Below are positions 27,408 through 36,344 of a stretch of 64,000 nt of DNA, in pieces (position 1 is the stretch's first letter; the number at the start of each line of letters is the position of its first letter). The notes beneath the pieces were generated by a model. That model did not search any database. It had not been told where the DNA came from and saw nothing but the letters and a program-made list of their open reading frames with translations. The translations under genes and the position numbers were made by a program. Source of the DNA: Synechocystis sp. PCC 7509 (GTDB taxonomy: Bacteria; Cyanobacteriota; Cyanobacteriia; Cyanobacteriales; Chroococcidiopsidaceae); assembly GCF_000332075.2 (NCBI RefSeq), contig NZ_ALVU02000001.1, forward strand, positions 1,693,193 to 1,757,192. Reading direction: 5' to 3'.

Positions 27408-28222
27408 ATAACCAACCAGAAAAAGCAAATATTCTCGTGGTGGACGATAAACCTGACAATCTACGGCTATTATCTGCCTTACTCGGTCAATTGGGATACG
27501 AAGTTCGCAAAGTAATTAACGGACAAACGGCTTTAAAAACCGTACAAGCTGCGCCACCAGATTTAATTTTACTAGATGTGATGATGCCCGATATGAACGG
27601 CTACGAAGTTTGTCAACACTTAAAAGCTTCGCCGCTTACCTGCGATATTCCAGTAATTTTTATTAGTGCTTTAGATGAGGTACTTGATAAAGTTAAAGCC
27701 TTTGCTGTGGGGGGAGTTGATTATATTACCAAACCTTTTAGCGAAGAAGAAGTTTTTGCGCGGGTAGAAAATAACTTGACAATTCGCCGATTGCAAAAAC
27801 AATTAAAGCTTCGCAATACTCAACTACAAAAAGAAATATGCGATCGCCAAAAAGCCGAAACCCAACTAACCCAAAGCGAAGCAAAATTTCGCAATCTCTT
27901 TGAAAACGCCCCCATCGGTATCTTTAGCGCTCGTCTTGATGATGGATTAATTGTAGAAGCTAACCAGCATTTTATTGAGATGCTGGGTTACAGTCAAACC
28001 ACTGACGTAATTAGGCAGAAAACTATTACAGATTTTTATGTTGCTGTCGCTTCATCGTCAATACTTATAGAACTTCAAACTAAAAGCAGAATAGATAATT
28101 TTTCGGCAAAGTTTCGCAAACGCGATCGCACGGCTATCGATGTACTGCTTTGGGTACGTAGAAACCTAGGGGAAGACTGCTTACAAGGGGCGATCGCAAA
28201 TATTAGCAATTGTGGCGCTTAA
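27404..28222 (+). CDS. Response regulator: receiver, coiled coil and C-terminal PAS domain
   Basis: 272 residues. The receiver covers about 9-125, with phosphoacceptor Asp 58 in LLLDVMMPDMNG and lysine in YITKPF. The coiled coil (RRLQKQLKLRNTQLQKEI) covers about 128-160. The PAS domain starts FRNLFENAPIGIFSARLDDG and runs to IANIS at the very end. A start overlapping the kinase stop by 4 bases indicates coupling. Proteins with this order usually continue into a kinase, GGDEF or adenylate cyclase domain; none follows and none is visible in the next frames. The output may be protein-protein contact, or the gene may be shortened. Confidence 0.88.
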   Translation: MNNQPEKANILVVDDKPDNLRLLSALLGQLGYEVRKVINGQTALKTVQAAPPDLILLDVMMPDMNGYEVCQHLKASPLTCDIPVIFISALDEVLDKVKAFAVGGVDYITKPFSEEEVFARVENNLTIRRLQKQLKLRNTQLQKEICDRQKAETQLTQSEAKFRNLFENAPIGIFSARLDDGLIVEANQHFIEMLGYSQTTDVIRQKTITDFYVAVASSSILIELQTKSRIDNFSAKFRKRDRTAIDVLLWVRRNLGEDCLQGAIANISNCGA

Positions 28223-28287
28223 ATAAATCAGTGAGCTTGGAGTTAGCTAAACGAGATAGGGTGATATAGATGCGATTACGAATATAA

Positions 28288-29340
28288 ATGACAGCTTCTC
28301 CTAAAGTCGATCGGTGGTTAAAACTGGGCTTGCCTTTGCCTATAGTTGTATTTAACGGTTGGCTGGCACTACAAGTTATTCAATATTTTCAACCCTTAGT
28401 GACTATTTTTGTCTTGGCGGCGGTGCTGGCGTTTGTACTAAATTATCCTGTGGAGTTTCTTCAACAACGGGAGATTAAACGCACCTATGCGGTTGTATTA
28501 GTTTTTTTGGTTAGTTTAGCTATTTTAATTACTCTTAGTATCACTTTAGTACCGCTTTTAGTGGAGCAATTCAACGAAAGCTTGTTACTATTGCCGAATT
28601 GGATTGAGTCGGGGACTCAAGAACTAAAAAGTCTCAACAACTGGGCAGCAGCGCGAAATTTACCAATCAATTTTAATCAATTGGCAACTCAATTAACCGA
28701 TCGCTTGCCCGATGAACTGCAATCAGTGGCAGAACACTTTATAAGTTTGGCAATAGGGGCAGTTGACAGCGTCTCTGAAGTGGTGCTGACTATAGTTTTA
28801 AGTTTTTACTTGTTATTAGACGGAGAAAGGATTTGGAACTACTTATTTAAGGGGTTGCCACCACACATTGCGATCGCCATTAAAAAATCTCTCCAACAAA
28901 ACTTTCAAAACTACTTTGTCGCCCAAATAGCTTTAGCGTGTTTAGTTGGGGTGGCAATGACTGCAACGTTTTTACTATTAAAAGTTCCCTTTGGGTTAGT
29001 TTTTGGATTAGCGATCGCCCTATTAACTTTAATCCCCTTTGGCGATGTGCTGGGATTTAGCTTAGTAAGTTTATTAGTTGCTTCTCATGACTTTTGGCTA
29101 GGGGTAAAAACTATATTGGTAGCGGTAGCTGTCGATCAAACTATCGATCAAGCGATCGCGCCTCGGCTACTGGGGAGTTTTACAGGTTTAAGTCCAGTAG
29201 GAATTGTCGCAGCTTTGGCGGTAGGAACAAAAGTTGCAGGATTACTAGGATTATTAATTGCTGTACCTATTGCTAGTTGTTTAAAAGACGTTTTAGATAA
29301 CTGGCAATCTTTGGCGGATAATAGTCCTCAAATTGAATAA
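28288..29340 (+). CDS. AI-2E family transporter
   Basis: 350 residues with about eight membrane helices and the family marks: PIVVFNGWLALQVI, LAFVLNYPVEFL, a long loop with LPDELQSVAEHF, VLTIVLSFYLLLDGERIWN and LLTLIPFGDVLGFSLV. DQAIAPRLLGSFTGLSPVGIVAALAVGTKVAGLLG is the hallmark near the C-terminus. Members export varied small solutes or act as cation antiporters; an autoinducer-2 role is not implied. It lies 65 bases after the signalling operon and converges on the CHAT gene. Confidence 0.9.
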   Translation: MTASPKVDRWLKLGLPLPIVVFNGWLALQVIQYFQPLVTIFVLAAVLAFVLNYPVEFLQQREIKRTYAVVLVFLVSLAILITLSITLVPLLVEQFNESLLLLPNWIESGTQELKSLNNWAAARNLPINFNQLATQLTDRLPDELQSVAEHFISLAIGAVDSVSEVVLTIVLSFYLLLDGERIWNYLFKGLPPHIAIAIKKSLQQNFQNYFVAQIALACLVGVAMTATFLLLKVPFGLVFGLAIALLTLIPFGDVLGFSLVSLLVASHDFWLGVKTILVAVAVDQTIDQAIAPRLLGSFTGLSPVGIVAALAVGTKVAGLLGLLIAVPIASCLKDVLDNWQSLADNSPQIE

Positions 29341-29345
29341 AGTAA

Positions 29346-31727
29346 TTAGGGAACGCCAATAGAGACAAAACCCGCCCAATCGCGGGGTGAGGGAGTTTGT
29401 TTCATGGTCAGTAACATGGCTTGACGCAGTGCTTGGGGATTGTCGTTTTGTTTGTTTAAATTGTTGTAAAACTCTGTCATTAATGCCGCCGTTGGCAAGT
29501 CGGGAACAGACCATAAAGATACAATTACTGTAGAAGCGCCACTAGAAAGCAGACTTCTTGATAAGCCAATTACCCCATCCCCTGTAATTTTTCCGCGTCC
29601 AGTATTACAAGCGCTAAGTACAACTAAACTTCCTGGTAGTTTCAACTCTAAAATTTCCGCCGCCGTTAGCAAGCCATCGCCTGGCGCTGCAACCAAAGCA
29701 AGAGAACTTTCTAACCCTTGGCGATCGTCAAAAAAACCATGAGTAGCCAAGTGAATAACCTGGGCTTTGCTCATTCGAGAACTAACAGCACTTTCGGTAG
29801 CTTGACGACCAATGAGGGGGGAAGTATTGAATAGTTTGGCGATCGCCATTGCTTCAGTTTCCGCACCAGGTAAGGCGGGTAACTTTAAAGATATAGGCTG
29901 AGGATTGCCTACAATTAACACCTCTAATTTGTTTGTTTGGGGCTTTGGTTGAATTAATGACAAAGCTTGAATAGAGGGCGCAATAGAAATAGTATGTTGC
30001 TCGATTAAAAACTTTCCCGAACTATCTTGTAATGCAGCAAAAGGGACGAGAAATAAAGAGCCTTGGGGAATGAAAATTACTTGTGCTTGCGCCTCGGTAG
30101 GTAAAAGATCGGCAACGGGTTGAATCAGAACGTTGTAGGCGTTGCGGCTAGAAGCAACAACAGTTTTATTGGCAGTTTTTTTAGACAGTATTTGTTGGCG
30201 CAGTGTCTCAACTAGATTTGTAAGTAATTGCGGATTTTTCGCTACAATTCCCGCCTTTTTAAGATTTACTTGTCGAAAAGTCAGCTTTCCATCTGGCGCA
30301 ACAACCCAGATGTATAAGTCAGATTCGTTGTTGACAATGGAGTAAGAAACGATTGTTGCTTGGTGCTGTTTGGCTGTAGCTTGAATTTGTTTTAATGTTA
30401 ATGGCGTAACGCTTTCGTTAGCAGGAGACAAACGTTTAGCAAGTAATTCTACAAAAGCTCTTGCTCGTCCTCTTTCCGACGCGATTAAGGCTTCAGTATA
30501 TTTATTTTGACTAACTAAAGCGGTTTGCAAAGTTTGGTAAGCATCAGAGTGGGTTTCAAAGATAGCTACTTTCTGTTCGTCTCGCAGTCCCGGACGCAGA
30601 GATTCAAAGACGCTGATAGCTAATTTTAGAAATTCAATAGCTTTTAGTGGTTCGCCAGATTTTAGCAGATTTGCACCCAAACCACTAAGGGCTTGAGCTT
30701 CGCCTGTGCGATCGCCATTTTTTTTCGCCCAACTTAAAGCCTGCTCGTAAAAGTCCCTTGCTTCGGGATATTTACCTAATTTTGTATGCAGCCAACCTAA
30801 GTTATTTAAGGTTTGAATCCGTCCGATATTGTCGCTACCCAAAGCTTGTTGTAAGTAACTTAAAGCCTCTTTATTTTTTCCTGTTTCCGCATAAATTAGT
30901 CCCAAACTATTGCGAGTGTTTACCTTAGTAAACTCATCTCCAAGGGAATTAGAAAGGTTAAGCGCTTGTTGATAAAACTCCAAAGCTTGAGACGGTTTGC
31001 CTAGTTTATTGTAGGTTCGCCCTAGATTATTTTGGGTACGCGCCACCCCATAGCGATCGCCTACAGAATACCGCAGAGTTAAGGCTTGTTGGTAGTAGTC
31101 TAAAGCCGAATCGTACTCCCCTAAGTCATAATACACATTACCTATAGCATTTAGGATTTGTCCCCGGTCAGTGCGATCGCCAGCAACCCGTACAGATTGC
31201 TGTAATATTTGCAGAGATTGGGCATACAAACCCAAATAACGATAAGTTTCTCCTAAGCCGATTTGGTTGCGATTTTCCTCATTAATGTCTTGAAGTTGCG
31301 TACCTTGGGCTAATTGAAAGCTTGTTAATGCCTGACGATATTCGCCCAGTTCTAGATAAACTAAACCTTGAGCGCTTGATAACTTCCCTTTTTGACTAGC
31401 ATTACCGGGGATTGATTGCGATCGCTGCAAAAATTCTGTAGCCTGAACGTAGCGCCCCTGACGATAATAAACTCCCCCTAAACTTGTTAAAGCGTCTTTT
31501 TGCCTTTCAAAGTCTTTATCTTCTAAAGCAAGTCTTAAAGCCTGTTCTAGCTTAGTTTGAGCCGCTAATAATTGATTGCTCTCCACAAAAAAAGCAGCTT
31601 GTTTTAGTAGCTGCTCAGTTTGAGAACTTGTCAAGTTTTGAGATTGAACGGGAAGCTCAATAAAACTAGAGAGAGTAACAACCGATGAAAGGCAGAGAAT
31701 TGTCAGAAAAACGCGCAGCCGTTGCAT
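29346..31727 (-). CDS. Secreted TPR-CHAT domain protein
   Basis: The ATG at 31727 gives 793 residues beginning with a signal peptide (VFLTILCLSSVVTLSSFI). About ten TPR units fill roughly residues 40-400 (for example GNVYYDLGEYDSALDYYQQAL). The C-terminal CHAT protease domain has the histidine in VIHLATHGFF and the cysteine in VVLSACNTG, followed by GVIGLSRSLLSSGASTVIVSLWSV. CHAT is a caspase-like cysteine peptidase. The signal peptide places it outside the plasma membrane, unlike gasdermin-activating CHAT proteases. The frame upstream to 31847 runs through an interspersed repeat and is rejected. The substrate is unknown. Confidence 0.9.
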   Translation of the reverse strand: MQRLRVFLTILCLSSVVTLSSFIELPVQSQNLTSSQTEQLLKQAAFFVESNQLLAAQTKLEQALRLALEDKDFERQKDALTSLGGVYYRQGRYVQATEFLQRSQSIPGNASQKGKLSSAQGLVYLELGEYRQALTSFQLAQGTQLQDINEENRNQIGLGETYRYLGLYAQSLQILQQSVRVAGDRTDRGQILNAIGNVYYDLGEYDSALDYYQQALTLRYSVGDRYGVARTQNNLGRTYNKLGKPSQALEFYQQALNLSNSLGDEFTKVNTRNSLGLIYAETGKNKEALSYLQQALGSDNIGRIQTLNNLGWLHTKLGKYPEARDFYEQALSWAKKNGDRTGEAQALSGLGANLLKSGEPLKAIEFLKLAISVFESLRPGLRDEQKVAIFETHSDAYQTLQTALVSQNKYTEALIASERGRARAFVELLAKRLSPANESVTPLTLKQIQATAKQHQATIVSYSIVNNESDLYIWVVAPDGKLTFRQVNLKKAGIVAKNPQLLTNLVETLRQQILSKKTANKTVVASSRNAYNVLIQPVADLLPTEAQAQVIFIPQGSLFLVPFAALQDSSGKFLIEQHTISIAPSIQALSLIQPKPQTNKLEVLIVGNPQPISLKLPALPGAETEAMAIAKLFNTSPLIGRQATESAVSSRMSKAQVIHLATHGFFDDRQGLESSLALVAAPGDGLLTAAEILELKLPGSLVVLSACNTGRGKITGDGVIGLSRSLLSSGASTVIVSLWSVPDLPTAALMTEFYNNLNKQNDNPQALRQAMLLTMKQTPSPRDWAGFVSIGVP

Positions 31728-31750
31728 AAAATACACCTTTTTTGAACATC

Positions 31751-31775
31751 GTAGGGGCGCAATGCACTGCGCCCC
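31751..31775. repeat. Interspersed palindrome GTAGGGGCGCAATGCA family
   Basis: GGGGCGCA (31754-31761) and TGCGCCCC (31768-31775) form an 8-base stem around ATGCAC. It is one diverged copy of the family that is tandemly expanded at 19675 and decayed at 55828. It lies between the start of the CHAT gene and the end of tldE. Confidence 0.8.
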
Positions 31776-31797
31776 GGCAAATGTATTACCCCCTAAA

Positions 31798-33138
31798 CTA
31801 TTCTCCAGTAATCGACAGGTTATCAACCCAAACTCTAGGACAAACACCCCCAGGAGTTAATTCTGCTTCCTTTTCAATATAAATAATCGATTGGAACAGT
31901 TCTAAAATGTCTCCTGCCACCGTTGCTGATTCAATACTCGTTAGCTTGCCATTATTTACCATCCAACCATCAAAAGGCAAAGAAAAAGAGCCTTGTAGGG
32001 CTTTTACTCCCGCATGGAGGGCTTGCAAGTTGTCGATAAATATGAGGTTATCGGCGTTATCTAAACTATATTCTTGCTCTTGCATTGCAGAGGAAAAAAC
32101 ATGGTAAAAGTGAGGACTAACCGATACTTTTGCCCCAAGATTAGCGTGTCCTGTGGGTTGAGCATTCAAGCGTTTAGCAGTACCCGCGCTGTGAATGAAG
32201 TTGCTTAATACGCCACCCGTAATTATTGGTAATCGACGGGTAGGCGTACCTTCTCCATCAAAGGTTTCTGTCGCTACATTGTCAGGATGCAAAGCGTCGT
32301 CAGCAAAAGAAAGTAAAGGCGAGGCGATTTGCTTTCCCAATGATTCGGGAGTTGAAAGACTTTGCTTGTCGAGAATATTTTGAGCGTTGAAAAGGTTGGA
32401 GAACGCGCTTATTAAGCTCAAAAAAGCATCCGGTGAGAAAACTACTCGATATTTGCCCGTTTTAACTTTTTCGTAGTCTAAATGGCTAATTGTCTTTTCT
32501 GTAGCTTCTTTTAAGCAAGCGGGAATGTCTAGTTTAGGGAGGCTGCGACTAATGCGAAAAGCGCCAGCACTGCGGGTTTTTTTGCCTTCTTGCTCGGTTT
32601 TGGTGTAGAGATAAATGGAGGTGTAAGAACGGGCTTCATTACGTCTAGCTCCTGCACTATTGAGATAAAATCGATTAACGTCTCTTTGGGCAAGAGCATT
32701 ATAAGGTACGCTGGCGATCGCACTGTGAGCAGATAATAATTCTTTCTCAGCTTTTATCAGAGTTTCAATCAGTTCTGATACTGGTACTTGGGGAGCAGTT
32801 TCTTGAGTTTCCGCCGCCAAGGGGGATGTTGCTTCGGGGCTAAAATCAGGGATATTGTCTTTAACTCCAAAAAAACTAGCTTCGTAGGCGGTTTTTAAAG
32901 CTAATTCCAATCCTTTAGGGTCTACATCGGTAGTGCTAGTCACTCCCATTGTATTATCAGCATTCCAGACTCTAACCATTATATTAGAACGGTTTGAGGC
33001 TTTTACTTGTTTGGGTTCTCCGGTGTCTACTTGGACGCTGGTTTCATCCACTGATGAGCCATAAATATCAAACTTTTCAATGCCTAGCTTTTCGGCACTG
33101 GTTTGAGCGTAATTTGCAAGTTCGGCGATTTTTGTCAC
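31798..33138 (-). CDS. pmbA: TldD/PmbA family protein, TldE (PmbA) subunit
   Basis: The GTG at 33138, with AAGG 9 bases upstream, gives 446 residues. Marks of the TldE branch are KFDIYGSSVDETSVQVDTGEPKQV, GVKDNIPDF, FSPDAFLSLISAFSNLFNAQNIL, FDGEGTPTRRLPIITGGVL and QALHAGVKALQGSFSLPFDGW. TldE lacks the metal motif and pairs with TldD to trim unfolded peptides or ripen peptide natural products. A longer frame to 33276 runs through a G-rich repeat and is rejected. It lies next to tldD on the same strand. Confidence 0.9.
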   Translation of the reverse strand: MTKIAELANYAQTSAEKLGIEKFDIYGSSVDETSVQVDTGEPKQVKASNRSNIMVRVWNADNTMGVTSTTDVDPKGLELALKTAYEASFFGVKDNIPDFSPEATSPLAAETQETAPQVPVSELIETLIKAEKELLSAHSAIASVPYNALAQRDVNRFYLNSAGARRNEARSYTSIYLYTKTEQEGKKTRSAGAFRISRSLPKLDIPACLKEATEKTISHLDYEKVKTGKYRVVFSPDAFLSLISAFSNLFNAQNILDKQSLSTPESLGKQIASPLLSFADDALHPDNVATETFDGEGTPTRRLPIITGGVLSNFIHSAGTAKRLNAQPTGHANLGAKVSVSPHFYHVFSSAMQEQEYSLDNADNLIFIDNLQALHAGVKALQGSFSLPFDGWMVNNGKLTSIESATVAGDILELFQSIIYIEKEAELTPGGVCPRVWVDNLSITGE

Positions 33139-33204
33139 GTTGATAGACCTTTTAGAATTTTCTTGGTTTTTGTTGTCGGCTTGCTTTAGGAAAAACCAGG
33201 ACTT

Positions 33205-33264
33205 GGGGGGTCTGCCCCCCAAACCCCCCATTAGGAAGTTGCCTCCCCCAAACCCCCTGCAAAA
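33205..33264. repeat. G/C-run palindromic repeat between tldD and tldE
   Basis: GGGGGG (33205-33210), TCTG and CCCCCC (33215-33220) form a strong hairpin, followed by runs AAACCCCCCA and CCCCCAAACCCCC up to 33257. This type of G-run repeat is common between cyanobacterial genes. It separates the two peptidase genes and may attenuate read-through. Confidence 0.75.
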
Positions 33265-33331
33265 GGGTCTTGTCAATAAGTAGGTGAGTTTTTGGCAAGT
33301 TCTATTGTGTAAGTAGTGAGACGAGTTTGGC

Positions 33332-34813
33332 TTATCTGCCGCCTACGGTAATTGAATCTACTTTGATGTGTGGTTGACCAACGGTTACATAAATGCTGCC
33401 GCTTACTGAACCGCAAAAACCCGCCGCTAGTCCTAAGTCCTGGGAACACATAGAAATTTTGTTCATGATTTCTTGCGCGTCGCCAATTAAGGTTGCACCT
33501 TTGAGGGGTTTTGTTAATTTGCCGTTTTCAATTAAATAGGCTTCATCGACAGCAAAGTTAAATTGTCCGGTCGCGCCGACACTACCACCGCCCATTTTTT
33601 TGCAATAAATGCCTTTGTCGATAGAAGCAAATAAATCCTCTGTAGCGTAGTCTCCGGGGGCGATGTAGGTGTTACGCATCCTTGACGCGGCTGCAAAAGT
33701 GTAGTTTTGACGGCGACCGCTACCAGTGCGGGGTTGTCCTGTACGCATTGAACCCGTGCGATCGCTGATAAAGTTCTTCAATATGCCTTTTTCAATTAAT
33801 AGAGTACGTTGGGCTGGCATTCCCTCATCGTCCATATCAATTGTGCCAAAAGCCTCTGTAGATAATCCTTCATCCCAAGCTGTCAGGCTTTCATGAGCAA
33901 TTTTTTGTCCTTTTTTGTCAGCAAAAGGTGTTGTTTTGCGTTCAATTTGGGTGGTTTCTAATAGGTGTCCGCAGGCTTCATGAAATATCACGCCGCCAAA
34001 CTGATTTGCCATCACAATCGGATAATTGCCCGATTCTACGTAATCGGCGTACAACATTTTTCCGGCAGATTCTGCTACTTCTTGGGCGGTAGTTCTATAA
34101 TCCCAGGTTCTCAGGAAACTAGGGGAACTTGTATCGCCCACTCGCTGATTAATCGCCGCGCGATTAGCTCCTTCAGCGCATAGCAAGCTATAACCTACTG
34201 ACTGACTGAGGCGAATATCTCTAGCAAAAGTACCGTCACTGGCGGCGATTAAAACTTCTTGCCAATCTCGAAAATAAACCGCTCGTCTCGATTGGACGTG
34301 ACTAGCTTTAAGTTTTAGTTGGGCGTTTGCATCTAACAATACTTCGCCCATTTCCTGCATAGTGCTACACCCCGAAAGCCAAGTATCTTTACCTTTTTTA
34401 GTGGCGTAATCTCTTAGCAACTCCAGGTTAATTTCAGGTACATAAGCGTTCGGATTGGGTAATTGCAAGCCAAGAATAGATAAACCTTTTTCTAAAGCCG
34501 CTTTAAGTCCGTTGAATGATAAATCGTTGGTGCTAACGTAACAATCCGCCGCGCCGCGAAATACTCTAACTCCCGCGCCTGTAGATATTCGGGGGGAAAT
34601 GCTGGTAATTGTGTCTTCTTCAGCTTGACAATTAATGTAATTTACTCGCTCTAAGAAAAACTCGATAAAATCAGCCCCCGCCGCCCTGCCTAAACCGAGT
34701 AGTGTTGATAGGGGAGCTTCCCAAGTTTCATCAAAGCGATCGCTTGTAGAGTTGTATTGTAAATTAAGCAGTTCTTTGGATAGTAAGGTACTGGGGTATG
34801 TCGATAGCATCAT
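33332..34813 (-). CDS. tldD: TldD metallopeptidase subunit
   Basis: 493 residues. The zinc motif HExxxH is seen in [14 protein letters not shown], and the family marks [48 protein letters not shown] and [26 protein letters not shown] are present. TldD is the catalytic half of the TldD/TldE heterodimer. Two ATGs stand side by side at the start; either is possible. The gene precedes tldE on the same strand, with a 190-base spacer that contains the G-run repeat. Confidence 0.93.
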   Translation of the reverse strand: MMLSTYPSTLLSKELLNLQYNSTSDRFDETWEAPLSTLLGLGRAAGADFIEFFLERVNYINCQAEEDTITSISPRISTGAGVRVFRGAADCYVSTNDLSFNGLKAALEKGLSILGLQLPNPNAYVPEINLELLRDYATKKGKDTWLSGCSTMQEMGEVLLDANAQLKLKASHVQSRRAVYFRDWQEVLIAASDGTFARDIRLSQSVGYSLLCAEGANRAAINQRVGDTSSPSFLRTWDYRTTAQEVAESAGKMLYADYVESGNYPIVMANQFGGVIFHEACGHLLETTQIERKTTPFADKKGQKIAHESLTAWDEGLSTEAFGTIDMDDEGMPAQRTLLIEKGILKNFISDRTGSMRTGQPRTGSGRRQNYTFAAASRMRNTYIAPGDYATEDLFASIDKGIYCKKMGGGSVGATGQFNFAVDEAYLIENGKLTKPLKGATLIGDAQEIMNKISMCSQDLGLAAGFCGSVSGSIYVTVGQPHIKVDSITVGGR

Positions 34814-34904
34814 CGAATCTGCGCGTCCTTGCTGAAAGTTGATTGAGCCTAGCTAAACTCAGTCTAACAAACCGTTATAAGTCACGTTGGCTAAATGCTT
34901 TAAA

Positions 34905-35585
34905 TCAGCTTAGACTTTTAGCAGCTTCTCTAATCACGTCTAAAACTTCTTGAGCATGAGAAACCATTGCTAGGTGGCTTGATTCTACAGCACTTGTTTT
35001 TGCACCCATGCGTTTAGATAACTCGCGCTGTAAATCTGGCGGTACAGATTGGTCGTTATTGGCAATAATATACCAACTTGGTTTAGTTTTCCACGCTGGC
35101 AAATCTACTTTTGCTTGCAGCAGCGATGTAGAAGGTGGAGTTTGCGTTGCGTGTATTAAGGCAGATTGCGCGGCGGAAAGGTCGCCCGCTAAAATCTTTT
35201 GTACGCCTTCAATAGAAATCCAAACAAAGCCTTCTTGTTCTTGAAAATGCGGCGATGGAGTTCCGTATTTACTCATCAAATCTATCATCGATTCGCCAGT
35301 ATCAGGAGCAAGGGCGGCAATATAGACTAAGCCAGCTACTCGCTCATCGTTACCAGCTTCGGTAATAACTGTACCACCCCACGAATGACCAACTAAAATA
35401 CATTTACCTTCAAGGCGATTTAAAGCGCGTTTTGTTGCCGCCACATCGTCCGCTAAAGAAGTAAGTAGATTTTGAACGGCAATAACTTCGTAGCCTTCTG
35501 TCAATAGTGTAGAAATAACTTTACTGTAACTAGAAGCATCTGTCCAAAAACCGTGAACTAACACAATATTTTTAATTTTACTCAC
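34905..35585 (-). CDS. Alpha/beta hydrolase
   Basis: 226 residues from the GTG at 35585, which is preceded by AAGGGAA. The start KNIVLVHGFWTDASSY holds the oxyanion HG motif. The nucleophile elbow is GHSWGG, a middle acid lies in SWYIIANNDQSVPP, and the final histidine lies in ESSHLAMVSHAQEV. This is the pattern of small salicylate-esterase-like hydrolases (AB hydrolase 6). The frame reaches 35648 but that would overlap the upstream DUF6887 gene. The substrate is unknown. Confidence 0.88.
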   Translation of the reverse strand: MSKIKNIVLVHGFWTDASSYSKVISTLLTEGYEVIAVQNLLTSLADDVAATKRALNRLEGKCILVGHSWGGTVITEAGNDERVAGLVYIAALAPDTGESMIDLMSKYGTPSPHFQEQEGFVWISIEGVQKILAGDLSAAQSALIHATQTPPSTSLLQAKVDLPAWKTKPSWYIIANNDQSVPPDLQRELSKRMGAKTSAVESSHLAMVSHAQEVLDVIREAAKSLS

Positions 35586-35634
35586 GATCGCTGTTCCCTT
35601 TTGCCAATATCGTGTTATTAGATTTGTCTTGAGT

Positions 35635-36081
35635 CTAACTTGCCGCACTAACCAATTTATCTATTTCGCTTTTACACTTTCTCACAGCATCAGCTAAATC
35701 TTCTCCATAGGATTCAACTTTTCCTGCATCCCACTGAAGCGGATAGAGATTTTCATTTTCTAGGCTTAGAGGTTTAGCTATATAATGCCAACGATCGCTT
35801 AAAACTTCAATTTTTTGTACGGCGATCGCATAACCTTTGTATAAGTCGTATTTTAAGTTGGTATTTCCTACTTTTGTTGGCGGTTTGCCTTCTTGAATTT
35901 GTTTTTGAATTGCTATGTCTATTTTTGTCTCCCAATCTGGTTGATTAGGAGAAATTACTTGTCGATTAGGACGAGTGTAGCGTCTATCCATATAAGCATG
36001 GAAAGCATTATTATCAGTGCGATGCTCCATTATATAACGTTTTAATTCGCGATCGCTCATACTTGCATAATCGGTACTCAT
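35635..36081 (-). CDS. DUF6887-like protein
   Basis: 148 residues. The start, YASMSDRELKRYIMEHRTDNNAFHAYMDRRY, is the DUF6887 pattern (M-S-x-x-E-L-x-x-Y-x-x-x-H-R and AFHAYMD). The C-terminal half (YDLYKGYAIAVQKIEVLSDRWHYIAKPL, AGKVESYGEDLADAVRKCKSEID) looks like an added strand-helix domain. Its ATG overlaps the stop of the DUF6888 gene by 4 bases. Such pairs recur in cyanobacteria with unknown function and resemble toxin-antitoxin pairs in layout only. Confidence 0.7.
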   Translation of the reverse strand: MSTDYASMSDRELKRYIMEHRTDNNAFHAYMDRRYTRPNRQVISPNQPDWETKIDIAIQKQIQEGKPPTKVGNTNLKYDLYKGYAIAVQKIEVLSDRWHYIAKPLSLENENLYPLQWDAGKVESYGEDLADAVRKCKSEIDKLVSAAS

Positions 36082-36263
36082 GTTACAAAATCTCCTTGGG
36101 GATCGATTTCTACTTCAATAGATTCTTCCACGCCAGCTAAAATATATAAGTTTCCCGTGCGATCGTCTATTCTAACTAAATGGATTGGCTGCAAAAATAT
36201 ATTAGTTATCCGATAACACTGGTCATATAAGCGTTGTAATTGAACTGAAGTTGGCTTTATCAC
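36078..36263 (-). CDS. DUF6888-like small protein
   Basis: 61 residues. PTSVQLQRLYDQCYRITNIFLQPIHLVRIDDRTGNLYILAG is the DUF6888 core (L-C-x-x-L-T-N-x-Y-x-P-I-x-x-V-R-I-D in relatives). It ends EVEIDPQGDFV. It is translated just before the DUF6887 gene with a 4-base overlap, so the two products are probably made together. The function is unknown. Confidence 0.7.
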   Translation of the reverse strand: MIKPTSVQLQRLYDQCYRITNIFLQPIHLVRIDDRTGNLYILAGVEESIEVEIDPQGDFVT

Positions 36264-36344
36264 ATTCTTGATTCAACTATCATTAGCCTAGAAACTCCTT
36301 TCAAATTATTTGTTGAAAATTTGGCTTTGTCATTTTGATTTATT

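Noticed and set aside
31728-31847. N-terminal extension of the CHAT protein
   Set aside because: The extension runs through an interspersed palindrome and precedes a clear signal peptide at 31727.
33139-33276. N-terminal extension of TldE
   Set aside because: It is encoded by a G-run repeat and lacks family similarity; the GTG at 33138 has a ribosome-binding site.
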